Source: a bacterium (GTDB lineage: Bacteria > Auribacterota > UBA3054 > JAAYZF01). From it: 42,984 nt of DNA. The stretch covers positions 1-42,984 of the forward strand of contig JAAYZF010000072.1 of NCBI GenBank assembly GCA_012514975.1. Direction: 5' to 3'. The position numbers and the translations under genes were made by a program. Positions 34,248-42,504 of this stretch are shown here, in pieces (within the stretch, counting starts at the first letter, position 1; every line of letters begins with the position of its first letter). A model generated the notes under the pieces. It did no database searches. It was not told the DNA's origin and was given only the letters and a program-made list of their open reading frames with translations.

Positions 34248-36125
34248 ATGAGCGCCGCATGTCTCATGCCCGTGAACAAGGGGAACACCGTGGACAACGA
34301 CATTCTCATTCCCGTCAGGAAGTTCGCGCAATGCACAGCCGTGTGCAGGCTGCCGAAATCAGCCGTTCTGTGCGGCACAAAAGCCGACAGCGTGCCGCTC
34401 AAACAGCTTGCTGACGAGCTGAAGACCGCCGGCGTGGATGCGCGATCCGGCTCAAAAGGCGCCGCGACCATCTCGGTCACACGCGAGAAGGGCGTGGACG
34501 GCGCGGAAGCGTACCGGCTCGAGATTTCGCCGGGGCGCATCGACATCGCCGCATCGGCGGATGCCGGCGCGTATTACGGCGTGCAAACGCTGCGCGAGAT
34601 GATCAGGGCGCATGGCCGCACGCTGCCGGTGTGCCGGATCGACGATGCGCCTGATTTTCCGCGGCGCGGGTATTATCTTGACTGCTCGCGCGGCCGCGTG
34701 CCCACGCTCGAGCGGCTGAAGGCGCTGGTCGAGCTTCTTGCGCACTGGAAGATCAACGAAGTGCAGTTGTACATCGAGAATGTCTTCACGTTCAGGAAAC
34801 ACCCGCTCATCGGCCGTGGGTACAGCCCGTTCACTCCTGCCGAGCTGCTCGCGCTGCAGGACCACTGCGAGAAGCATCATGTCCGCTTCGTCGGTTCGCT
34901 CTCGAGCTTCGGCCACATGGAAAAAATCCTCCAGATACCGAAGTACCAGCATCTGGGCGAGCTGCAGGGGCACCAGGGCTATCCGGGCGGGACGACGCTC
35001 TGCCCGACCGATCCCGGCTCGATCAAACTGCTCGGGGACCTGTACGGCGAATTCGTCCCGCTGTTCAAGGCGGCTGATTTCAACATCTGCGGCGACGAGC
35101 CGTGGGAGCTGGGCAAGGGCCGCGGCAAACGCCGCGCAGACAAGATCGGCGTCGGCCGCGTCTACCTCGAGTTCCTGCTGAAAATCCACCGCTTGTGCAG
35201 GAAATACGGCAAGCGGATGAATGCATGGGCGGACATCGTGCTCGACCACCCCGAGCTGCTCGGCGAGCTGCCGCGCGATGTCGTCATGCTCAACTGGGAC
35301 TACGATCCTGACGGCAGGCGCATTCCGCGCTCGCACGAGATCACCGACGCGGGCCTGCCGCTCGTGGTGTGCCCGGGCACGAATGCATGGAACACCCATG
35401 GCTGCCGGCTGAAGATGGGCATGGAGAACATCGCCGTCTTCGCCCGCGAAGGCATGCGCCGCGGCGCGGAAGGAATGCTCAACACCGACTGGGGCGACAA
35501 CGGGCATCGCAACATGCTCGCCGTCAGCCTGCATAACATTGCCTATGGTGCGGCGCAGAGCTGGCATGGCCGCGGCGTGCGCGACGAGGGATTCACCAGC
35601 AGGTTCTGCGCGCAGACATTCGGCGTGCGAAGCGCCGCGTTCGCGCAGGCCATCCGCACGCTCGGCTCGCGGGTGCCGCATCACAGCCCGACACACCGCT
35701 CGGGGAATTTCCTCTACGAGTGCTTCGTTCCCATGGTTGACTGGGGATGGAACGCCTACCAGGGCGGGCTCGACACCCTGCCGTTCGTGGACGACGCCGA
35801 CCTGAAGCGCCACGGCGCCGCGCTCGGGAAGCTGCGCTGGCCCGACGGGCGGCTGATGCGCTCGCGCTTCCTGGCCGGGATGATCGAGGAATTCAAGATC
35901 GCCGCCGAGCTCGATGCACTTGCGTGCAGCCGCTGCCGCGTGATGAAGCGCGTCGTCGCAGGCGGGAGTCCGCGCGCCGCTGATGTGCGCGCAGTGCTCG
36001 AGCAGACGCGCGAGACGGCGGCTGATCTGCGCCGCGTCTGGCTGCTTGGGAACAAACCGTCATTGCTGCGCAGGCACCTTGACGGGTTGGACTTTGTCGT
36101 CAAGGAGTACGGGAAGTTTCTCTAG
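34248..36125 (+). CDS. glycoside hydrolase family 20 (beta-N-acetylhexosaminidase type)
   Basis: 625 aa from ATG 34248. The family releases terminal beta-GlcNAc or GalNAc with substrate-assisted catalysis. An N-terminal GH20b alpha/beta domain (SRVTRE-like ISVTREKGVDGAEAYRLEIS; SADAGAYYGVQTLREMIRAH) precedes the TIM barrel (DFPRRGYYLDCSRGRVPTLE; LAHWKINEVQLYIENVFTFR). The catalytic Asp-Glu pair is D283-E284 in FNICGDEPW. No signal peptide, so cytoplasmic. The start is uncertain: ATG 34266, or GTG 34290 with AAGGGG 6 nt upstream, fit as well. It follows the sulfatase and precedes a SASA esterase, together a small glycan-degrading set without SusC/D genes. Confidence 0.88.
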   Translation: MSAACLMPVNKGNTVDNDILIPVRKFAQCTAVCRLPKSAVLCGTKADSVPLKQLADELKTAGVDARSGSKGAATISVTREKGVDGAEAYRLEISPGRIDIAASADAGAYYGVQTLREMIRAHGRTLPVCRIDDAPDFPRRGYYLDCSRGRVPTLERLKALVELLAHWKINEVQLYIENVFTFRKHPLIGRGYSPFTPAELLALQDHCEKHHVRFVGSLSSFGHMEKILQIPKYQHLGELQGHQGYPGGTTLCPTDPGSIKLLGDLYGEFVPLFKAADFNICGDEPWELGKGRGKRRADKIGVGRVYLEFLLKIHRLCRKYGKRMNAWADIVLDHPELLGELPRDVVMLNWDYDPDGRRIPRSHEITDAGLPLVVCPGTNAWNTHGCRLKMGMENIAVFAREGMRRGAEGMLNTDWGDNGHRNMLAVSLHNIAYGAAQSWHGRGVRDEGFTSRFCAQTFGVRSAAFAQAIRTLGSRVPHHSPTHRSGNFLYECFVPMVDWGWNAYQGGLDTLPFVDDADLKRHGAALGKLRWPDGRLMRSRFLAGMIEEFKIAAELDALACSRCRVMKRVVAGGSPRAADVRAVLEQTRETAADLRRVWLLGNKPSLLRRHLDGLDFVVKEYGKFL

Positions 36126-36188
36126 TGTTCAGTGTTCGGTATTCAGCGGAAGATGTTGTTACGCTCTTTAATCCTTGCCAGGGAACCC

Positions 36189-37745
36189 ATGAAAAGGCAT
36201 CTCTCTCTCCTGTTCGTCACTGCCGCATTCGCGTGTTCATCGTTTGCCGAGCTCAGAGTTGCGCCGCTGTTCCAGGCTGACATGGTGTTGCAGCGCGAAG
36301 CCGATGTGCCCGTCTGGGGCTGGGCGGACGAGGGCGGCACGGTGACGGTCGCGTTCGCCGGCACGAGCGCGACGGCGGTCGCCGGCACGGACGGCGCGTG
36401 GAAGGTGACGCTCGGGCCATTCAAGGCGAGCGCAGCGCCCGCCGTCCTCTCGGTCTCGACAAAAAGCGCGTGCATCCAGGTCAGCAATGTGCTCGTCGGC
36501 GACGTGTGGCTCTGCTCCGGCCAGTCAAACATGCAATGGCCGGTGCGCCAGACAACGAACGCCGAGGCCGAGATCGCGGATGCGCAGAACTGGCCGCAGA
36601 TCAGGCTCGCCACAGTGCAGAACGTCACCGCGGCCGAGCCGCGGAAGGATGCACAGGTGGCATGGAGCGTGTGCAGCACCGCATCGGCGCCGGACTTTTC
36701 CGCCGCCGGCTACTATTTCGGCCGGACGCTGTGCAAGGAGCTGGGCGTGCCGGTCGGATTGATCGACAGCTCGTGGGGCGGCACGCCGGTCGAAGCGTGG
36801 ACATCGCGCGAGATGCTCGAGACGATGCCGTTTCTGACCGGACGGCTCGAACGGGCGGACATCGCGCGGAAGACGTTCAATCTCGAGGCTGCAACGAAGG
36901 AGCATGAGAAACAGCTTGCCGCGTGGGAGGCCGCCGTGGCAAAGGCAAAGGCCGATGGGACAGATCTGCCGCGCAAGCCGTCATTGTGGAACCCAAACAC
37001 CAATCCCCACCAGCCCGCCTGCCTGTTCAACGCAATGATCAATCCACTGGTGCCGTTTGCCATCAAGGGCGCCATCTGGTACCAGGGCGAGGCAAATGCG
37101 GGCAGGGCCATCGAGTACCGCACCGCGTTCCCCGCCATGATCAAGGACTGGCGGCAGCGTTGGGGATATGACTTCCCCTTCCTGTTCGTCCAACTGGCGA
37201 ATTTCATGGACGTGCAGACCGAGCCGTCGCAGGAAAAGGCCACCTGGCACCTTCTGCGCGAGGCGCAGTTCATGACACTCTCGCTGCCAAAGACGGCCAT
37301 GGCGTCGGCGATCGATATCGGCGAAGCGCGCGACATTCACTCGAAGAACAAGCAGGAAGTCGGCCGGCGCCTCGCGCTGGGCGCGCTCGCAGTCGCACAC
37401 GGCAAGCCCGTCGAGTGGTCGGGCCCGCTGTATGCCTCGCACGAGGTCAAAGGCAGCAATGTAGTCGTCTCCTTCACGCACCTTGGCGGCGGCCTGGCAA
37501 CGCGCGACGGCGGGGCGCTGAAAGGCTTTGCCATCGCCGGCGAAGACAAGACGTTCGTATGGGCGGATGCGCGGATCGACGACGGGCGCGTTGTCGTCTC
37601 CGCGCCAGGGGTTGCGAAGCCCGCCGCGGTCCGTTACAGTTGGGCGAACAACCCGATCGGCAATCTGATCAACAAGGAAGGCCTGCCCGCAACGTCGTTC
37701 AGGACGGACGACTGGCAGACGGGGATGGCGGACGAGGGCCGGTGA
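36189..37745 (+). CDS. secreted SASA-family carbohydrate esterase (sialate O-acetylesterase type)
   Basis: 518 aa from ATG 36189 with a Sec signal (MKRHLSLLFVTAAFACSSFA). Removes acetyl groups from sialic acids or other glycan sugars. SGNH-like motifs are GDVWLCSGQSNMQWPV with nucleophile S113, GLIDSSWGGTPVEAW, IWYQGEANA and the D382-I-H384 catalytic pair in ARDIHSKNK. An N-terminal beta domain (LQREADVPVWGWADEGGTVT) is typical of the group. An upstream in-frame ATG at 36132 would hide the signal peptide and is rejected; AGGGA lies just before the chosen start. Unlike the GH20 and sulfatase, it is exported, so it may act first on extracellular glycan. Confidence 0.9.
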   Translation: MKRHLSLLFVTAAFACSSFAELRVAPLFQADMVLQREADVPVWGWADEGGTVTVAFAGTSATAVAGTDGAWKVTLGPFKASAAPAVLSVSTKSACIQVSNVLVGDVWLCSGQSNMQWPVRQTTNAEAEIADAQNWPQIRLATVQNVTAAEPRKDAQVAWSVCSTASAPDFSAAGYYFGRTLCKELGVPVGLIDSSWGGTPVEAWTSREMLETMPFLTGRLERADIARKTFNLEAATKEHEKQLAAWEAAVAKAKADGTDLPRKPSLWNPNTNPHQPACLFNAMINPLVPFAIKGAIWYQGEANAGRAIEYRTAFPAMIKDWRQRWGYDFPFLFVQLANFMDVQTEPSQEKATWHLLREAQFMTLSLPKTAMASAIDIGEARDIHSKNKQEVGRRLALGALAVAHGKPVEWSGPLYASHEVKGSNVVVSFTHLGGGLATRDGGALKGFAIAGEDKTFVWADARIDDGRVVVSAPGVAKPAAVRYSWANNPIGNLINKEGLPATSFRTDDWQTGMADEGR

Positions 37746-37760
37746 GCGGGAACAGCGTTC

Positions 37761-37783
37761 GTAGTCGCGTCGCAAGAGACGCG
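37761..37783 (-). repeat. REP-like palindrome, copy 1
   Basis: Contains the self-complementary GCGTC/GACGC core. The reverse complement matches 39023-39045 at 21 of 23 positions, so the two copies lie in opposite orientation on either side of the creatininase-family gene. Confidence 0.65.
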
Positions 37784-37790
37784 TGAAGGC

Positions 37791-38056
37791 CGGTAATCGG
37801 TGATCGGTAATCGGTAACGACAATCGTACTCGTGCTCGTACTGATGCTCGTACTCGTGCTCGTACTCGGCAGTTACACGCGCCCCTCGGGGGCGCAAGGC
37901 TCTTTGTTGATCGCGCCCACGGGCTCAAGCCCGTGGCAACCCACACCCACCCCTTAGGGGTGAACGACCAGTAATCGGTGATCGGTGCGTGTCTTATGGC
38001 ATCCCCCAAGGCAGTCTCATGGGGGATAATCGGTGATCAGTACCCAGTAACGGCGG
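37791..38056. repeat. mosaic of short repeats and palindromes (intergenic)
   Basis: No gene is supported between the SASA stop and 38074. The stretch holds TAATCGGTGATC at 37794-37805, 37972-37983 and 38027-38038. It has TACTCGTGCTCG-type tandem units at 37825-37869. Four palindromes follow: GCGCCCC/GGGGCGC (37879-37895), CCACGGGCT/AGCCCGTGG (37917-37936), CACCCC/GGGGTG (37948-37962) and ATCCCCCA/TGGGGGAT (38001-38027). An ORF read from this repeat as EYEHEYEHQYEHEYD is not credible. Confidence 0.85.
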
Positions 38057-38073
38057 GGAATCACGGCGGGCGG

Positions 38074-39012
38074 ATGCGATTGACACGCAGAGCGGGCCTT
38101 GCGGCGTTGGCGGGCATGTTCGCCGGCGCGCTCGGCGTGTTCGTGCTCAAGCGCCGGCCATCCAGTCATCGGGACGCCCAATCATCCGACGATCAGTCTA
38201 TCCATCCACCCATCCAGTCATCCAACCTTCCACACCACGCCACCATGCAGACATCCCTTGAGTTTCTCAGGCCGGAACAGATCATCGCGGCGCGCGACGC
38301 GAGCGGCTGCGCGTTTGTGCCCGTATCGCCTATGTTCGAATGGCACGGGCCGCATCTGCCCGTTGGAACCGACGGGATCGTGTCCGAAGCGTTGTGCGCG
38401 ATTGTGGCTGGGCGGATTGGCGGCGTGTACCTGCGCACGTTGCCGTGCGGCCTTGACGCGACGCGGACGCCCGACGAGCTGAAGCAGTGGGGCCTTCCGC
38501 CCGGAGCGGACGTGTTCGGGATGCGGTTCCCCGGCCTGCCCGTGTCATGTGAGTACACGGACGCGGCCGCCATGCGCGCGGCGGTCGAAGCGCGGATCGC
38601 CGCGCTGCGGCTCACCGGGTTTCGCCACGTGTTCCTCGTGAATCATCATGGCGGCAAGGGCCAGTTCGCCCTTCTGGATGAGATTGCCGCAGGAGCCACG
38701 TCGGAAGCGTGCCGCGTGCACGCGGTGAGGACGTACCAGTTCAACACGCTCGGAGCGAAATGGATTGGGACAGGCGGGCATGCAGGCTACTCGGAAACGC
38801 ATTGGGTGATGGCGTTCAGGCCCGAGCTTGTGCGCCTCGAGGCGCTGCCCGAAGGCGCGCTTGACGTTGCCGGGACGGGCATCCTCCACTCGGAGCCGGT
38901 GGTGCCGGAGAGGTTCAACCCGCGCAACTGCTCCGCCGCGGTGGCAACGGAGCTGCGCGAGGCGGTGGTGCGCGCATTCGAGCAGCATGTGAGGCAGATG
39001 ATAGGCGCATGA
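38074..39012 (+). CDS. creatininase-family metalloamidase, membrane-anchored or with repeat-encoded linker
   Basis: 312 aa from ATG 38074. Creatininase-fold proteins use two metals to open cyclic amides or cleave amides. The metal-binding EWHGPHLPVGTDG (E89, H91, D100), LVNHHGGKGQF and HAGYSETHW motifs are all present. Residues 1-27 (MRLTRRAGLAALAGMFAGAL) look like a signal anchor or twin-arginine leader. Residues 29-56 are encoded by an ATCC-type repeat and form a Ser/His/Pro-rich linker, so the catalytic domain may instead start at the internal ATG 38245, which lacks a ribosome site. True substrate unknown; the family also includes mycofactocin and FAPy deformylase enzymes. Confidence 0.82.
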   Translation: MRLTRRAGLAALAGMFAGALGVFVLKRRPSSHRDAQSSDDQSIHPPIQSSNLPHHATMQTSLEFLRPEQIIAARDASGCAFVPVSPMFEWHGPHLPVGTDGIVSEALCAIVAGRIGGVYLRTLPCGLDATRTPDELKQWGLPPGADVFGMRFPGLPVSCEYTDAAAMRAAVEARIAALRLTGFRHVFLVNHHGGKGQFALLDEIAAGATSEACRVHAVRTYQFNTLGAKWIGTGGHAGYSETHWVMAFRPELVRLEALPEGALDVAGTGILHSEPVVPERFNPRNCSAAVATELREAVVRAFEQHVRQMIGA

Positions 39013-39022
39013 TGCAGCCCGT

Positions 39023-39045
39023 CGCGTCTCGTGCGACGCGACCAC
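39023..39045 (+). repeat. REP-like palindrome, copy 2
   Basis: GTCGCGTC (39021-39028) and GACGCGAC (39035-39042) form an 8-bp stem. It follows the creatininase-family stop by 10 nt and is the inverted partner of 37761-37783. Confidence 0.65.
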
Positions 39046-39076
39046 CAGCGCGTTGCAGGCGTCCCTCCCTGAAATC

Positions 39077-39085
39077 TGGTATAAT
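39077..39085 (+). promoter_or_regulatory. extended -10 promoter of the S8 peptidase gene
   Basis: TGGTATAAT, 35 nt before ATG 39121; no -35 at 16-18 bp. Confidence 0.55.
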
Positions 39086-39120
39086 ACTTCTATAAAGTAA
39101 CGAACAAGGTACGGTGCCGC

Positions 39121-42100
39121 ATGAGAAACGCGTTTATCGAAGGAGCCCGTGTTGCCGGTGCAGTCTCGCTGCTGTCGCTTGCAGTGTGTCCCGTCTGCGC
39201 CGCGCGTGCCGCGGACGGCCTGGATTTCACGATCCGGCTTGCCAACGGCGTCATCGAGCCAATGGCGGCTGGCGGGGCAGATTCACGTGCCGGCATGGCC
39301 GGGCGCGCGATTGCGCCTGACGCGCGGTCGCCCGAACAGCATGCGACAACGCGCGGCACGGTGCCGATGATCGTTCAGTTTGCCGGGCCGGTCGAGGAAG
39401 GGTGGAGACGCGCCGTTGCCGGCGCCGGCGCGGCGGTGCACGGCTATCTGCCGAACCACGCGTTCATTGTCTCTGCGCGGCCGGAGAGTGTTGATGCGCT
39501 GGCGTCCGTGGCGCCGGTGCGGTGGATTGGCGAGTACAAACCCGCGTACAAGATCAGCAGCCATCTTGATGAGGACGCGATGTTCGGTACGAAGTCGCGG
39601 CTGCGCACGAACATTGATGTGGACGTCGCGCGCTCGAATGTTGCAGTGCGCATCATCACATTCACGCCCGCGGACGCAGACCAGGCGGCGGCCTACGCCG
39701 CGCACGCGGGCGCCACGGTGCTGCTGACGTCGCGCGGGCCGGCAAAGGGCTACGTCCGCGCCCGGGCGACCGCCGCGCAGATTCAGGAAATGGCGCGGCA
39801 TGCCGAGGTGGAATGGATAGAGCCGTACATCGCGCCGCGGCTGCACAACGATGTCTCCGCGCAGGCGCCGCGCATGAACGCACAGACGGTGTGGGCAGCC
39901 GGGCTGACGGGCCGCGGCCAGATTGTCGGCCACGCGGACACCGGGCTGGACACGGGGGTGAACAATGCGACGCTGCATCCTGATTTCACGAACCGGGTGA
40001 AGGCGGCGTTCGGTCTCACGCCCGGCCGCGGAGGCGCCTGGAGCGATCTCAACGCCCACGGGACGCATACCGCCGGCTCGATCCTCGGCAACGGCTCCGC
40101 GTCGGCCGGGCAGTTCAGAGGCATTGCCTTTGAGGCGCAGCTCGTCCATCAATCCGTTGGCGACTCAGGCAGCTCGCTCCCCGGGTTGCCGGATCCGATC
40201 TATCCGCTCTACCACCAGACCTACACCAATGGCGCGCGCATCCATTCGGACAGTTGGGGCTCGTCCGCGGCAGGCGCATACGATGCCGAAGCGCAGAACA
40301 CCGACCAGTACATGTGGGACTACAAGGACATGCTGATCCTGTTCTCCGCCGGGAACGACGGCGTGGACGCCAACGGCGACGGCGTGGTGGACCCGGGCTC
40401 CGTGGGCTCGCCAGGCACGGCGAAAAACGTCCTGACGGTCGGCGCTGCCGAGAATGCTCGCGCGCCAGGCTCGGGCGGGTTGACCGCGTACACATGGGGG
40501 CAGGCATGGCCGGCAGATTATCCCGCCGAACCGGTGAAAAGCGACTATATATCCAGAAGCGCGGACAACGTGCACCAGGGCATGGCTGCGTTCTCCAGCC
40601 GCGGCCCCTGCCTTGACGGGCGGGTCAAGCCTGAGATTGTGGGGCCGGGCACCGACGTCGTCTCCTGCCGGTCGTCAGCGACGTCAGGAACTGGCTGGGG
40701 CGTCTACAACGCACGCTATCTGTTCAGCGGCGGTACGAGCATGTCGTGCCCGCTCTGCGCGGGCGCGGCGGCCGTGGTGCGCCAGTACTATGCCGAGCGC
40801 TCGTCGCACACCAATCCCACCGCCGCGCTGGTCAAGGCAACTCTCGTCAACGGCGCGCGCACATTGTCGTACGGCCAGTATGGCTGGCAGCAGTACCGCG
40901 AGATTCCGCCCCTGCCGCGGCCCAACAACGTCGAAGGCTGGGGACAGGTTGACCTTGCCCCCACCCTGCTGCCCGGAACCGGACGGACCAACATCGCCGT
41001 CGACCGCGTCACGCTCGCCACCGGCACAGAGCATTCATATTCCCTTGCCGTCGGCGGGTCGAACACGCTGAGTGTTACGCTGACATGGACTGACTATCCC
41101 GGCACGTTTGCCGCGGAAGCGAAGCTGGTAAACGATCTCGATCTGTTCGTGATCGCGCCCGACGGGCGGACAAACCATGCGAACGGACTGGTGTACGGAG
41201 ACCGCGTGAACAACGTCGAAGGCGTGGACTTGGATCCCGCCGCGGCCGGCGTCTACACCATTGTCGTCAGGGGCCACAATGTGCCGCAGGGCCCGCAGCC
41301 CTACGCGCTCGTCATGCGTGAAGGTGCGCCGTTCACCGGGCCGCGGCTGAGCATCGAGACGAACATCGTCATCGTCGCCATGGCCGGCTCGACCGCGACG
41401 GTGAATGCCGTGATGAACAACACGGGCGACTCGAATCTGTCGTTCAGACTCGAGAAATCGGCCGCGCGCTATTCCTGGACGGACAGCACGCAGCCGGGCG
41501 GGCCGGCGTTCGAGTGGATCAACATTGTCCCCACCGGAGCCGACGTGACGCCGTTGAGCGACGACGGCGTTGCCGGCCCGTACGCGATCGGGTTCCCGTT
41601 TGTGTTCTACGGGACGACGAACACGCAGTTCTGGGTGGGCATGAACGGCGGCATCATGTTCCAGCCGGGCCCGCTGCCGTACCTCAACGAGCCCCTCCCC
41701 ACCGCGTCGGTCACGGGATCGCTTATCGCTGCCTTCTGGGATGACTTGGACCCGAGCAGCGATGATGTCAGCCCCGCGATCAAGCGCCTCAGTGATTCGA
41801 ACCAGTTGGTGGTGTCGTATCTCCATGTCCCGCGCTTCGGCTCGCCCCTGTCGAACATCTTCCAGATCGTCCTGAGGAAGACGGGCGAGGTGCTCATGCA
41901 GTACAGGACAGTCACAGGGACGCGGAATTCGTGCACGGTGGGCATCCAGGGCTCCGCGCCTGGCGACAAAGCGGTTGAGGTGGTGTACAACCACGCCTAT
42001 GTGCAGAGCAACCTTGCCGTGCGGTTCGACAGGACACCGGACAGCCAGTGGCTCTCGGTCTCTCCGCAGAACGGCACGATAGCCGCCCACGGGTCGGCCA

Positions 42101-42282
42101 TGGCCGTCTTGACCGCCACCACGGCAGGATTGACGGACGAAGTCTATACAGCGTCATTCACGGCCTTTCAGAGCAGCCCATATCCGCCGGAGACGGTGTC
42201 TGTCACGCTGATCATACCGGAGCCGTTGACGCTGTTCGCGGCAATCGCCCTGCTCATGCTGCGACGGGCAGACCGCCGTTAG
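39121..42282 (+). CDS. secreted S8 (subtilisin-type) serine peptidase with PEP-CTERM tail
   Basis: 1053 aa. The N-terminal signal peptide (MRNAFIEGARVAGAVSLLSL) is followed by a propeptide-like region with repeated strand-helix units (WIGEYKPAYKIS; WIEPYIAPRLHND). The S8 domain has triad D273 in GHADTGLDTG, H313 in AHGTHTAGS and S540 in GGTSMSCP; the oxyanion Asn is in FSAGNDG. A PPC-like beta domain (about 620-745) and further beta-sandwich modules follow. The C terminus, from residue 1033, is PEP-LTLFAAIALLMLRR, a complete PEP-CTERM sorting signal (PEP, hydrophobic helix, basic end) recognised by exosortase. It should be processed and sorted to the cell surface or exopolysaccharide. ATG is preceded by a weak GGT only. 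No exosortase gene is in the window. Confidence 0.93.
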   Translation: MRNAFIEGARVAGAVSLLSLAVCPVCAARAADGLDFTIRLANGVIEPMAAGGADSRAGMAGRAIAPDARSPEQHATTRGTVPMIVQFAGPVEEGWRRAVAGAGAAVHGYLPNHAFIVSARPESVDALASVAPVRWIGEYKPAYKISSHLDEDAMFGTKSRLRTNIDVDVARSNVAVRIITFTPADADQAAAYAAHAGATVLLTSRGPAKGYVRARATAAQIQEMARHAEVEWIEPYIAPRLHNDVSAQAPRMNAQTVWAAGLTGRGQIVGHADTGLDTGVNNATLHPDFTNRVKAAFGLTPGRGGAWSDLNAHGTHTAGSILGNGSASAGQFRGIAFEAQLVHQSVGDSGSSLPGLPDPIYPLYHQTYTNGARIHSDSWGSSAAGAYDAEAQNTDQYMWDYKDMLILFSAGNDGVDANGDGVVDPGSVGSPGTAKNVLTVGAAENARAPGSGGLTAYTWGQAWPADYPAEPVKSDYISRSADNVHQGMAAFSSRGPCLDGRVKPEIVGPGTDVVSCRSSATSGTGWGVYNARYLFSGGTSMSCPLCAGAAAVVRQYYAERSSHTNPTAALVKATLVNGARTLSYGQYGWQQYREIPPLPRPNNVEGWGQVDLAPTLLPGTGRTNIAVDRVTLATGTEHSYSLAVGGSNTLSVTLTWTDYPGTFAAEAKLVNDLDLFVIAPDGRTNHANGLVYGDRVNNVEGVDLDPAAAGVYTIVVRGHNVPQGPQPYALVMREGAPFTGPRLSIETNIVIVAMAGSTATVNAVMNNTGDSNLSFRLEKSAARYSWTDSTQPGGPAFEWINIVPTGADVTPLSDDGVAGPYAIGFPFVFYGTTNTQFWVGMNGGIMFQPGPLPYLNEPLPTASVTGSLIAAFWDDLDPSSDDVSPAIKRLSDSNQLVVSYLHVPRFGSPLSNIFQIVLRKTGEVLMQYRTVTGTRNSCTVGIQGSAPGDKAVEVVYNHAYVQSNLAVRFDRTPDSQWLSVSPQNGTIAAHGSAMAVLTATTAGLTDEVYTASFTAFQSSPYPPETVSVTLIIPEPLTLFAAIALLMLRRADRR

Positions 42283-42411
42283 CGCACCGGATGTGCCGTA
42301 GAACCGTGGCGCACTTCAGTGCTCAAACGGCTCGCGCTCGCCCGGCCTTGCGACGCCTCAACTTGGCGCGCATGCGTGTGACGGGATTGGGCATCCCGCT
42401 GCGCACGAACC

Positions 42412-42438
42412 CAACCACCAACTCCCAACTCCCAGCTT
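42412..42438. repeat. AACTCCCA tandem repeat
   Basis: Short repeat (CCAACTCCCAACTCCCAGCTT) in the gap between the S8 gene and the terminator; same style as other dispersed repeats here. The rest of 42283-42446 shows no gene. Confidence 0.55.
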
Positions 42439-42446
42439 AAAGGAAA

Positions 42447-42472
42447 AGCCCCGCACCGTGAGGTGCGGGGCT
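42447..42472 (-). terminator. intrinsic terminator of the terminal minus-strand gene
   Basis: Perfect 11-bp stem AGCCCCGCACC (42447-42457) / GGTGCGGGGCT (42462-42472) with GTGA loop. Read on the minus strand it is followed by TTTTCCTTT, so it terminates the gene at 42505-42984. It lies 32 nt after that gene's stop. Confidence 0.88.
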
Positions 42473-42504
42473 CGTGCTTCAAACATCAAGCGTGCGCAGG
42501 GAGC

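Noticed and set aside
37634-37897. Minus-strand ORF encoding EYEHEYEHQYEHEYD repeats
   Set aside because: Translation of a non-coding TACTCGTGCTCG tandem; no start context or homology.
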